A DNA stretch of 13,558 bases from JAWCQZ01 sp964486625. GTDB lineage: Archaea; Halobacteriota; Syntropharchaeia; JACQPP01. The stretch covers positions 1 through 13,558 of the forward strand of contig CAZANW010000052.1 in NCBI GenBank assembly GCA_964486625.1, written 5' to 3'. The position numbers were made by a program, and so were the translations under genes. Shown here piece by piece: positions 7,949-13,558 of the stretch; positions within the stretch are counted from its first letter, which is position 1; each line of letters starts with the position of its first letter. A model generated the notes under the pieces. The model was given only the letters and a program-made list of their open reading frames with translations, did not search any database and was not told the DNA's origin.

Positions 7949-8491
7949 TTAGGCCCGGGAGCGGACCCGCAACTTCGCGAAGTCCTCACGGACCTCGAGG
8001 GACATGCCTAGGGCCTCGGCGAACTCCTGGACCAGCCGCTTCACGAATTCCTTGGCGCTGTCGTTCACCAGCATGAGGGTGAAGTCCCGGTCGGAGTCCT
8101 TCTTGAGTTTGTAGAAGTTGCACGCCTCCAGGCGGGTCAGGAGGTCCTCGGGGCTCCGGACCTTGCCCGTCAACTGCTCGCCGTGGCTGTCGGCCACCGC
8201 CTTGCACCCCGCCCAGAAGCGCTCCTGCGCGTCGGCCGGGGCCTCCCGGAGCAGTTTGAGGAAGAGGAGCCAGTGGTCCACGTCGAGAATCAGGTGCTCG
8301 CCGCTGGGGAGCATGTCGGCGTAGAGCCCCATGTGGGGCGCCCTCTCGGCCACCCCGCGCCGCTCCCAGTAGAACCGGAGGGCTTGGCGCATCAGTTCGC
8401 TCTGGGAGCCCCGGGACTCCCCCTTCAGTTTCTCCAGCAATTGGGCGGTCTCCTCGTCGAGGGCAATGGTGACCCGGGAGGCTCCGGCCAT
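7949..8491 (-). CDS. Ribbon-helix-helix (CopG/Arc-type) regulator with uncharacterised C-terminal domain
   Basis: The 180-residue protein begins with a ribbon-helix-helix DNA-binding domain. A strand (SRVTIAL, 5-11) is followed by helix one (DEETAQLLEKLKG) and helix two (SQSELMRQALRFYWERRG, 29-46). After it comes a domain of about 130 residues that I do not recognise. It contains HLILDVDHWLLFLKLL (66-81), a helical middle part, and strand FTLMLVNDS followed by helix AKEFVKRLVQEFAEALG near the end. This could bind a ligand or mediate oligomerisation. ATG 8491 is preferred over GTG 8494 because the TATA-like box at 8513-8520 lies about 26 bases upstream, predicting a leaderless transcript. The protein is the first gene of an operon with the SDR and probably regulates its own operon and perhaps the divergent small gene. 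Confidence 0.75.
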   Translation of the reverse strand: MAGASRVTIALDEETAQLLEKLKGESRGSQSELMRQALRFYWERRGVAERAPHMGLYADMLPSGEHLILDVDHWLLFLKLLREAPADAQERFWAGCKAVADSHGEQLTGKVRSPEDLLTRLEACNFYKLKKDSDRDFTLMLVNDSAKEFVKRLVQEFAEALGMSLEVREDFAKLRVRSRA

Positions 8492-8512
8492 CACCCGGAG
8501 GCCCGCCGCCGG

Positions 8513-8520
8513 TTCTTAAA
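8513..8520 (-). promoter_or_regulatory. TATA-like promoter of RHH-SDR operon
   Basis: On the minus strand this reads TTTAAGAA. Its centre is about 25.5 bases from the A of ATG 8491, so the predicted transcription start falls on the start codon. There is no Shine-Dalgarno sequence. The spacing matches that of the other promoters in the window. Confidence 0.5.
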
Positions 8521-8595
8521 CGTTCCGAGAAAATCATACTTCCGGGGTGGCGTGCGAATTGATTGGGATTTGTTTGGGTGGTTTCGCCCCCGACG

Positions 8596-8609
8596 TTTCG
8601 TCAAAATCG
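8596..8609 (+). promoter_or_regulatory. Shared 14-base motif, copy 1
   Basis: TTTCGTCAAAATCG lies in the divergent region between the RHH regulator and the 59-residue small gene, 19 bases before the TATA box of the latter. An exact copy on the same strand is at 10331-10344 in the other divergent promoter region. An A/T-rich exact match confined to two short intergenic regions suggests a protein-binding site. The GACG-TTT-CGTC inverted repeat at 8592-8602 overlaps it but is not kept at copy 2. Confidence 0.4.
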
Positions 8610-8628
8610 GCAACGGATGACCGTGGGC

Positions 8629-8637
8629 TTTATATAT
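8629..8637 (+). promoter_or_regulatory. TATA-box promoter of small leaderless gene
   Basis: TTTATATAT is a strong archaeal TATA box. Its centre at 8633 is 26 bases before the ATG at 8659, so the transcript should begin at or next to that codon. This supports a real gene here despite the small size. Confidence 0.6.
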
Positions 8638-8658
8638 CGGAAACTGAGTTTACTATGG

Positions 8659-8838
8659 ATGGGGGAGGTGAACGGAGGCCTTCGCGCTCTTCTGATTCAA
8701 AGCCGCGCCAGCCTCCCCGCCATGGCCGCCGAGATGGCGAACAAGGGCATGATTTCCCCGGAGACCCTCGCCCGCCTGCAGGAGACCTACCGGCAGAAGT
8801 CAAACGGCCACGCCTCTCCAAAAGTCCGCGCCATCTGA
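8659..8838 (+). CDS. Small hypothetical protein, 59 residues, leaderless
   Basis: A 59-residue protein of unknown function. The body is predicted helical: a segment LRALLIQSRASLPAMAAEM is followed by a turn NKGMISPE and a second helix TLARLQETYRQK, ending in a short basic tail with KVRAI. The helix-turn-helix layout might bind a partner or DNA, but I do not recognise the family. Codons are strongly G/C-ended in the body, as in the neighbouring genes. The frame is open upstream to 8563, but the TATA box at 8629-8637 sits inside that extension and points to ATG 8659. Another ATG at 8655 overlaps it (ATGGATG) but opens a frame rich in R, P, S and G with no domain character. The gene is divergent from the RHH regulator and converges on the propeller gene. 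Confidence 0.6.
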   Translation: MGEVNGGLRALLIQSRASLPAMAAEMANKGMISPETLARLQETYRQKSNGHASPKVRAI

Positions 8839-8893
8839 CCTGCCCGGGCCGGAAGGCCGGGGCGTTCGGGCCACCATGTCATTGAAAGCGGCA

Positions 8894-10285
8894 CTATGTC
8901 TGCGGCCTCGCCCTCAGCCTCGCCTCCAGCTCCTCCAGCGCCTTCCGGAGCCTCGACCTCCGCTCCCCGCGGTCGTCCAGAGCCCGCCGGAGCCCCTCCA
9001 TGCTCTTCGCCTCCCCGAGGGCCTGGGCGTAGCGCTCGGGCCCCTCCAGCGCCTTGAGCTCCTCGGCGAGCGCCTCCCGCCGCTGGAACAGCGTTTCCAG
9101 TTCGTCGAGGCGCTCCTCGGCCTGGACGAGGAGGGCCCCCGACCCTTCCTTGCGGGCCCGCTCCAGGAGGTCCCGGACGGCCTCCAGGGAGGGCTCCCTC
9201 TCGCGGCCCGGAAGGGCCCGGAGGCGCGCGTCGAGGGTCTCGGCCCACTTCCGGTCGTAGAAGGACTTGCGCAGTTCGGAAACGCGGGCCACGACCTCCT
9301 CGGGGTCTGCCCCGGCCTGCAGGGCCGGGCCCAGGTCGGGGCTCGCCTTGGCGGCGGCCGCCCGCTCCCGGAGGTCCGCGAGGGCCCGCTCCGCCGCCGC
9401 GGGGACGGCGTAAACGTAGAGGTTCTTGTCGGAGGAGCCCGCGGCCAGGGTCGCCCCGGCGGGGGAGAGGGAGACCGACCAGGGGAAGCCGCCGGGCATC
9501 GCCTGGTCGGCGAGGACCCTACCCTCGGCGTCGAGGAGGTAGAGGCGGCCGTCATAGGTCCCGACCGCCAGGAGGGCGCCCCTCCGCTCCATGGAGATGG
9601 TCCGGACCCGGCCGGGGGCCTGGAGGCTCCGGAGAGCCCGGCCCCGCGAGTCGAACAGCATCAGGCTCCGGTCGTCGGAACCAGCCCAGAGGAGGTCGCT
9701 CCGGGCCGACAGGGCCACGCACATGGTGGCCGCCGCCTCCCGCCCTTTCTGGCTCCAGAGGACCTTCCCCTCCGGGGAGAGGAGGAGGACCTCGTTCCCG
9801 TGGGTCCCCACCGCCACATGGCCGCTCCGGGACGCGGAGAGGGACCAGACATACCTCTGCTCGAAGGCCGACCCCGGCGCGAGGGACCACTGGACCTGGC
9901 CGTCGGCGCCCAGGTGGTAGAGGCGGCCGTCGTAGCAGCCCACCACCATCCCATCGGCCGCGCCCCGCAGGGCGACGCACATGGCGGCGTTGAAGCGCCC
10001 CTCGGTCTTGAAGGCCCAGAGGACCTTCCGGTTCTCGTCCAGGAGGTAGACGTCGCCGTCATGGGTCCCCACGGCGGCCCTCTCCCCGCCGGGGCTCAGC
10101 GCCACGTCCATGATTTTGTCGCCCCGCCGCTTGGCCTTGAACTTCCCGAGGGGCTCGCCCTTGCGGTTGTAGAAATAGACGACGCCGTCGTGGCCTCCCG
10201 CGGCCACCACCGGCCCCCCCTGGGCCGCGGCCTTCACCTGGGCGCCGGTCTCGGCCTTCCACAAAAGCGGAAGTTCGACCATCAT
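8894..10285 (-). CDS. Seven-bladed WD40/PQQ-like beta-propeller protein with coiled-coil C-terminus
   Basis: The 463-residue product has seven similar repeats of about 42 residues. Their DG-x-[VL]-Y-like turns lie near 32-37, 76-81, 119-123, 162-168, 204-210, 244-250 and 286-292 (for example HDGVVYFYN, HDGDVYLLD, YDGRLYLLD). Seven repeats make a closed beta-propeller. Residues about 296-463 are charged and helical, with several coiled-coil-like segments (for example RSRLRKALEELEARL at the end). There is no signal peptide, so it should act in the cytoplasm, unlike most PQQ-like propellers of exported enzymes. It is probably a protein-interaction scaffold; no catalytic residues are evident. The frame is open upstream to 10402, but ATG 10285 (or ATG 10282 next to it) fits the TATA-like box at 10306-10313 as a leaderless start. 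Divergent from the GH35 gene, which may be functionally linked. Confidence 0.8.
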   Translation of the reverse strand: MMVELPLLWKAETGAQVKAAAQGGPVVAAGGHDGVVYFYNRKGEPLGKFKAKRRGDKIMDVALSPGGERAAVGTHDGDVYLLDENRKVLWAFKTEGRFNAAMCVALRGAADGMVVGCYDGRLYHLGADGQVQWSLAPGSAFEQRYVWSLSASRSGHVAVGTHGNEVLLLSPEGKVLWSQKGREAAATMCVALSARSDLLWAGSDDRSLMLFDSRGRALRSLQAPGRVRTISMERRGALLAVGTYDGRLYLLDAEGRVLADQAMPGGFPWSVSLSPAGATLAAGSSDKNLYVYAVPAAAERALADLRERAAAAKASPDLGPALQAGADPEEVVARVSELRKSFYDRKWAETLDARLRALPGREREPSLEAVRDLLERARKEGSGALLVQAEERLDELETLFQRREALAEELKALEGPERYAQALGEAKSMEGLRRALDDRGERRSRLRKALEELEARLRARPQT

Positions 10286-10305
10286 TTCCGGCTTGGGGAG
10301 GGCTT

Positions 10306-10313
10306 CCTTAAAA
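10306..10313 (-). promoter_or_regulatory. TATA-like promoter of propeller gene
   Basis: The minus strand reads TTTTAAGG, centred 24.5 and 27.5 bases from the two adjacent start codons at 10285 and 10282. It predicts a leaderless transcript and excludes the longer in-frame extension to 10402. Confidence 0.5.
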
Positions 10314-10330
10314 CCTATCGGAGGCCCGCA

Positions 10331-10344
10331 TTTCGTCAAAATCG
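10331..10344 (+). promoter_or_regulatory. Shared 14-base motif, copy 2
   Basis: An exact second copy of TTTCGTCAAAATCG, between the divergent propeller and GH35 promoters. It ends 7 bases before the GH35 TATA-like box and starts 18 bases from the propeller TATA-like box, so one bound protein could affect both genes. The flanks differ from copy 1 at 8596-8609. Confidence 0.4.
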
Positions 10345-10351
10345 AGAGAGA

Positions 10352-10359
10352 TTTGATAA
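10352..10359 (+). promoter_or_regulatory. TATA-like promoter of GH35 gene
   Basis: TTTGATAA, preceded by purine-rich GAGAGAGA that suits a TFB recognition element. Its centre is 27.5 bases before ATG 10383, again predicting a leaderless transcript. Confidence 0.45.
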
Positions 10360-10382
10360 GGCCCGGCTCGAATTCCGCGCGG

Positions 10383-12713
10383 ATGACCAAGGCGGAGTTC
10401 AAAGGCGGCCATATCCGGGTGGACGGGAAGCGCCGGCTCCTCGTCGGCGGCGCGTTCCACTACTACCGGATTCCCAAGCCCCTGTGGGCCCCGGGCATCG
10501 CGAAACTGAAGGAGGCGTCCATCGCCTTCATCGACCTCTACATCCCGTGGGGCTGGCACGAGGTGGAGGAGGGCCGGTTCGACTTCACGGGCGAGACGAA
10601 ACCCGAGCGCGACCTGGTCGGCGTCTGCCGGCTCATCGAGGAGGCGGGCCTCTTCGTCACGGTCCGGCCGGGGCCCCAGATTTACGCCGAATACCTCAAC
10701 TTCGGATACCCGACCTGGTTCATCGAGAGATATCCCGAGGCCTTCCAGGTGGCCCAGGACGGCCGGAGGTGGCACACGGTCTCGTTCAACCACCCGAAGC
10801 ACCTGGAACTGGCGGGCAAGTGGTATCGCGCCCTCTTCGGGGCCCTCCGGCCCTTCCGCAACATCCTCTGCACCCAGATTGACAACGAGACCGGGGTCGT
10901 TTACATCGACGGCTTCGTGAGTCCCACCCCGTTCTTCCGGGACTACAACCCGGCGACCATGGAGATGTTCCGGGCCTTCCTCAAGGAAAAATACGGGACG
11001 GCGGAGGCCATGAACAAGGACCTCGGGACCTCCCACGCGCGGTTCGAGGAGGTCAAGCCGGTCCCCCGCCTCCCCTGGCACCGCCTCCGGGCCCCGGTCC
11101 GGAACCTCGGCGAGGTGGTCCTGTGGCAGGAGTTCCTCGAAGACTACCTCATCCGCTACCTCAACAACCTGAAGGCGAGGCTCGTCGAGGCGGGGGCCCC
11201 GGAGCCTTTCTTCCTGAACGAGCCCGCGATTCTCTTCACCCCGGGCCACACGCCCCGCAAGTCCCGGGAGGTCGCTCCGGTGGGCTACGACCTCTACCCG
11301 AAAATCCTGCCGGGGGGGCCCGTGTTCGACCAGCCCTTCGTCCCCTGCTACGGCCCGAAACTCTTCGCCAACTACCGCGGGGACGGGCCGGTCTTCTCCC
11401 CCGAGACCCAGTGCGGCTGGTTCGATCCCTTCGTGAAGGTGCCCCTGGAGGAGACCGTCCAGTTGAGCCTCCTCATGCTGGCCCACTCCACCCGGTGGAT
11501 TGGCTACTACGTGCTCCACGACTGCGTCGAGGCCGACGGCGCCCTCTACACCTGGAACACCTGCGTGGGCCACACGGGCGAGACCCTGCCCCGCCACGGC
11601 GCGGTCCGGCGCATCGGCGAGTTCGTGAAGGCGAACGAGGAGTTGCTCCTCGACTCGGAAGAGGTCACCGACCCCTTCGCCCTCCTCGAATACTTCCCGA
11701 ACCACCGGATGGTCTCCAGCGACCCCTTCGACCTCATGGCGGGGGCGAGCAGCCCCGGGCTCCTGGGGCTCTTCCACGACGGGGGGCCCAACCCGGAGAT
11801 AGCCGACCTGGAGACGGCCTCCGCTGGCGACCTCCGCCGCCACAAACTCCTGATGCTCCAGTCGAACGGCCACATGGACCCGGGCAGCCTGGGGAAGCTG
11901 CGGGACTACGTATCGGCGGGGGGCCACCTGCTGGTGGCGCCGCGACCCCCGTCGCGGGACCTGCGCGGGCGCCCCCTCTCCGGAGCCGGAGAACTCTTCC
12001 CCGCCAAGCCGGGCCCCTTCCGCCTCCACTACCAGAGCCAGGTCATCCTGCAGATGCTCGCTACCATCACGACGTGGCGGGCGCTCCACCGATGGCGGAT
12101 TCCCAGCAAGTGGCAGAACTTCACCCTCGACGGGATGCGCCAGGCGATGCCGGTCGCCAACTACTTCTTCAGCCGCCGGGTCCGGCTCCGGGGCCCCGGC
12201 GGGCCGTTCCCGGGCTCGGCCGTCGAGCAGACGTGGCTGCCCGCGGACGGGGGCGAAGTCCTCCTCAGGCGCGGGAGGTGGACCGTGGCTTGGAGCGCGC
12301 CCTCGGGCCGGGGCCGCGTCACGGTCTCCGGGACGCTGCCGGGGGCCCTCCACACGGGCGCGGGCTACTACAAAATCTCCCCGGCGGAGCACCGGGCCCT
12401 CCGCGGGTTCGCGGATGGAGTCCTGGGCCGGGCGGGGGTCGCTCCCGCCCTGGCCGCGCCTCCGGGGGTCGAGGCGGTGGCCCGGAAGTCCTCCCGGGGC
12501 ACCCTGCTCTTCATCGTCAACCGCGGGCCCGCCCGGAGGGCCGTGGTGGAGTTGAAGGACCCGGGCCGACTCGGGCTCGGGACGAAGAACCGCGTCGAGA
12601 CTCTCTTCGCCTACAAAAAATCGAGTGCGGAGGCGCCCGCGGAGGAGGGAAACCTCCCGATCTCCCTGGACGCGGACGACGGCCTCGTCCTGCTCCTGTC
12701 CCCCTCGAAGTAG
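10383..12713 (+). CDS. Glycoside hydrolase family 35-type enzyme (beta-galactosidase or exo-glucosaminidase-like)
   Basis: The 776-residue protein has a GH35-type (beta/alpha)8 catalytic domain. The N-terminal part shows family landmarks: GGAFHYYRIPKPLW (22-35), YIPWGWHEVEEGRFDF (53-68) and VRPGPQIYAE (94-103). TQIDNE (164-169) corresponds to the GH35 Q-V-E-N-E motif, making Glu169 the probable acid/base. SPETQCGWFD (339-348) offers Glu341 as the probable nucleophile. After the barrel, about 480-530 (KLLMLQSNGHMDPGSLGKLR, then YVSAGGHLLVAPR) resembles the Rossmann-like domain following the barrel in GH42 enzymes. This GH35/GH42 mix and the length recall archaeal GlmA-type exo-beta-D-glucosaminidases. 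The Asn before Glu169 is what I recall for beta-galactosidases, so the sugar is unsettled. There is no signal peptide, so it would act on imported oligosaccharides. ATG 10383 fits the TATA-like box; the frame extends upstream to 10293 through the promoter. Confidence 0.85.
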   Translation: MTKAEFKGGHIRVDGKRRLLVGGAFHYYRIPKPLWAPGIAKLKEASIAFIDLYIPWGWHEVEEGRFDFTGETKPERDLVGVCRLIEEAGLFVTVRPGPQIYAEYLNFGYPTWFIERYPEAFQVAQDGRRWHTVSFNHPKHLELAGKWYRALFGALRPFRNILCTQIDNETGVVYIDGFVSPTPFFRDYNPATMEMFRAFLKEKYGTAEAMNKDLGTSHARFEEVKPVPRLPWHRLRAPVRNLGEVVLWQEFLEDYLIRYLNNLKARLVEAGAPEPFFLNEPAILFTPGHTPRKSREVAPVGYDLYPKILPGGPVFDQPFVPCYGPKLFANYRGDGPVFSPETQCGWFDPFVKVPLEETVQLSLLMLAHSTRWIGYYVLHDCVEADGALYTWNTCVGHTGETLPRHGAVRRIGEFVKANEELLLDSEEVTDPFALLEYFPNHRMVSSDPFDLMAGASSPGLLGLFHDGGPNPEIADLETASAGDLRRHKLLMLQSNGHMDPGSLGKLRDYVSAGGHLLVAPRPPSRDLRGRPLSGAGELFPAKPGPFRLHYQSQVILQMLATITTWRALHRWRIPSKWQNFTLDGMRQAMPVANYFFSRRVRLRGPGGPFPGSAVEQTWLPADGGEVLLRRGRWTVAWSAPSGRGRVTVSGTLPGALHTGAGYYKISPAEHRALRGFADGVLGRAGVAPALAAPPGVEAVARKSSRGTLLFIVNRGPARRAVVELKDPGRLGLGTKNRVETLFAYKKSSAEAPAEEGNLPISLDADDGLVLLLSPSK

Positions 12714-12716
12714 GGC

Positions 12717-13130
12717 CTACTCCTCGGCCCTCGCCTCGATATCGGTGAGAATCTTGTCCATCTCGGGGAGGAAGCAAATCACGTCCGCGCCGGTCAGGAT
12801 GCCCACCAGTTTCCCGCGGTCCACCACCGGCAGCCGCCGGATGCACCTCTCGCTCATGAGCGCCGTCGCCTCGTCCAGGTCGGTGCTTGACTCCACGGTG
12901 GTCACCGGGGAAGTCATGACGTCCCTGACCCGGACCTTGGCCGCGGTCTTGTTCGGGGCCACCACCTTCCGGAGGATGTCCCTCTCGGTGAGGATGCCGG
13001 CGACCTTGCCCTTCTGGAGGACCACCACGCACCCCACCCGCTTCTCGCCCATGCGCCCCGCCACCGCGGGAAGGGGCTCGTCGGCCGTGGCCGTGATGGC
13101 GCCCTTGTGCATGACCTCTGAGACCTTCAT
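12717..13130 (-). CDS. Two-CBS-domain protein
   Basis: The 137-residue protein consists almost entirely of a CBS pair (Bateman module). CBS1 is about 1-60, with VGCVVVLQKGKVAGILTERD at 32-51. CBS2 is about 67-123, with RRLPVVDRGKLVGILTGADV at 98-117. A short acidic helix ends it. Such stand-alone pairs bind adenosine nucleotides and commonly act as energy-state sensors for partner proteins; the partner here is unknown. There is no enzymatic or membrane domain. ATG 13130 follows a TATA-like box (13158-13165) at a spacing of about 31, giving a leader of some 5 bases. The gene converges on GH35 with only 3 bases between stops. Confidence 0.85.
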   Translation of the reverse strand: MKVSEVMHKGAITATADEPLPAVAGRMGEKRVGCVVVLQKGKVAGILTERDILRKVVAPNKTAAKVRVRDVMTSPVTTVESSTDLDEATALMSERCIRRLPVVDRGKLVGILTGADVICFLPEMDKILTDIEARAEE

Positions 13131-13157
13131 GGGCGGGAGTTATGGGAGCGGGGCGGG

Positions 13158-13165
13158 CTATTAAA
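13158..13165 (-). promoter_or_regulatory. TATA-like promoter of CBS gene
   Basis: TTTAATAG on the minus strand, centred about 31 bases from ATG 13130, within otherwise very GC-rich sequence. It predicts transcription starting near 13135 with a leader of only a few bases. Confidence 0.45.
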
Positions 13166-13247
13166 CTTCCCCGGAGGGCGGTGCCGGAATCGTGTGGAAT
13201 CCGGAGGGAGGCCTCCGACGCCCCTATCGCGAATTGATGCATGGGGG

Positions 13248-13558
13248 ATGATTTGGGCCTCCTGCGACCCGGGACCCTGCCCGCCGCCGGTGGGTTCCTC
13301 TCACCTGGAACTACCACCGGGCGAGCGAAATGAACTCGTCCTCCGAATCCGTGACTTGGAGGACCAAGTCCGGCTTCAGCGGGACTTGCTCCGCGAAAAG
13401 GCCGTGGCCCCGGCATTGGCTTTGGGCCGGGGAAGGGCCGGGTTTCCCGGCCCTTCCCGGCCCTTGCGGGCCCGGGGTCCAGCTCCTGCGGCGCGAGGTT
13501 CGACTGACATGGGGGGTTTTCAGGGAAGGTGGACCCCGGGGCGAATGGACCGGGCGGG
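13248..13558 (+). CDS. Possible partial coiled-coil protein, runs off the right edge
   Basis: From ATG 13248 the frame is open to the window end (103 codons). After a Pro/Cys-rich start, residues about 26-51 form a regular heptad pattern (ERNELVLRIRDLEDQVRLQR, then DLLREK) typical of a coiled coil. Beyond that the frame becomes G/P/R/A-rich and passes through the perfect hairpin at 13430-13458, which argues against coding there. G/C-ended codons are about 70 percent in the coiled-coil part, lower than in neighbouring genes. Two competing readings exist: ATG 13330 in another plus frame, and a minus-strand reading ending in TAG at 13311-13313. No convincing TATA box was found. Low confidence; the true state needs the sequence to the right. 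Confidence 0.25.
   Translation, partial: MIWASCDPGPCPPPVGSSHLELPPGERNELVLRIRDLEDQVRLQRDLLREKAVAPALALGRGRAGFPGPSRPLRARGPAPAARGSTDMGGFQGRWTPGRMDRA
13430..13458. other. Perfect 13-bp GC-rich hairpin
   Basis: GGGAAGGGCCGGG is followed by TTT and its exact reverse complement CCCGGCCCTTCCC. The predicted RNA stem is very stable on either strand. No U-run follows on the plus strand, so it is not a classic terminator. It may be a regulatory element or structured RNA segment, or a compositional accident in a G/C tract. Bases 13166-13247 before the candidate gene show nothing recognisable. Confidence 0.5.

Noticed and set aside
8846..8857. GGCC-GGAA-GGCC hairpin between convergent genes as a terminator
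   Set aside because: Only 4 base pairs and no U-run; expected by chance in G/C-rich sequence.
8876..10882. Plus-strand open frame of 668 codons
   Set aside because: It is antisense to the propeller gene and then runs into GH35 in the wrong frame; low-complexity composition and no motifs.
10308..12392. Minus-strand open frame of 694 codons
   Set aside because: Antisense shadow of GH35, same G/C bias artefact.
13311..13412. Minus-strand reading ending in TAG at 13311 (…LVLQVTDSEDEFISLARW)
   Set aside because: Its last 30 codons look protein-like, but upstream it is low-complexity through the hairpin, and it competes with the coiled-coil reading on the other strand; cannot be decided here.
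12517..13416. Minus-strand open frame of 299 codons over the CBS gene
   Set aside because: Wrong frame relative to the clear CBS motifs and rich in R, G and P.

Overview
This window is GC-rich, gene-dense DNA, most likely from an archaeon. The main evidence is the promoters. Four or five genes have an A/T-rich TATA-like box centred about 25-31 bases upstream of the start codon and no Shine-Dalgarno site, which fits archaeal TBP/TFB promoters and leaderless or nearly leaderless transcripts. A PAC2-family protein, a two-CBS-domain protein and a short ribbon-helix-helix (RHH) regulator are also common in archaea. The exact lineage cannot be read from the window; a high-GC Thermoplasmatota-like or other uncultured group is only a guess. 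Ordinary bacterial assignment is less likely but not excluded.

Layout, left to right. Bases 1-249 hold a promoter region with a strong TATA box (171-180) directly behind a perfect 7-bp inverted repeat (153-169). This drives gltB (250-4809) and gltD (4818-6272), the two subunits of NADPH-dependent glutamate synthase. A PAC2-family gene (6313-7038) follows on the same strand. Between it and the convergent SDR gene lies an AT-rich imperfect palindrome (about 7055-7187) whose composition is foreign to its surroundings. On the minus strand an RHH regulator (8491-7949) is followed, 3 bases later, by a short-chain dehydrogenase (7945-7178), which looks like a two-gene operon. Divergent from the regulator is a 59-residue leaderless small gene (8659-8838).

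A second divergent pair follows. A cytoplasmic seven-bladed beta-propeller protein with a helical/coiled-coil tail is on the minus strand (10285-8894). A GH35-type glycoside hydrolase is on the plus strand (10383-12713). The two divergent promoter regions (8492-8658 and 10286-10382) share an exact 14-base motif, suggesting a common regulator. A two-CBS-domain protein (13130-12717) converges on the hydrolase with 3 bases between stops. The last 428 bases (13131-13558) hold the CBS promoter, a perfect 13-bp hairpin and ambiguous reading frames, one of which may be the start of a coiled-coil protein running off the window.

Functionally the window combines ammonia assimilation (gltBD), a proteasome-chaperone-like gene, and accessory genes for redox and carbohydrate metabolism with local regulators. 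No RNA genes, insertion sequences with transposases or CRISPR arrays were seen. The most original signals are the shared 14-mer in two divergent promoters, the small leaderless gene, the propeller/coiled-coil protein, the palindrome at the gltB promoter and the AT-rich palindromic repeat.
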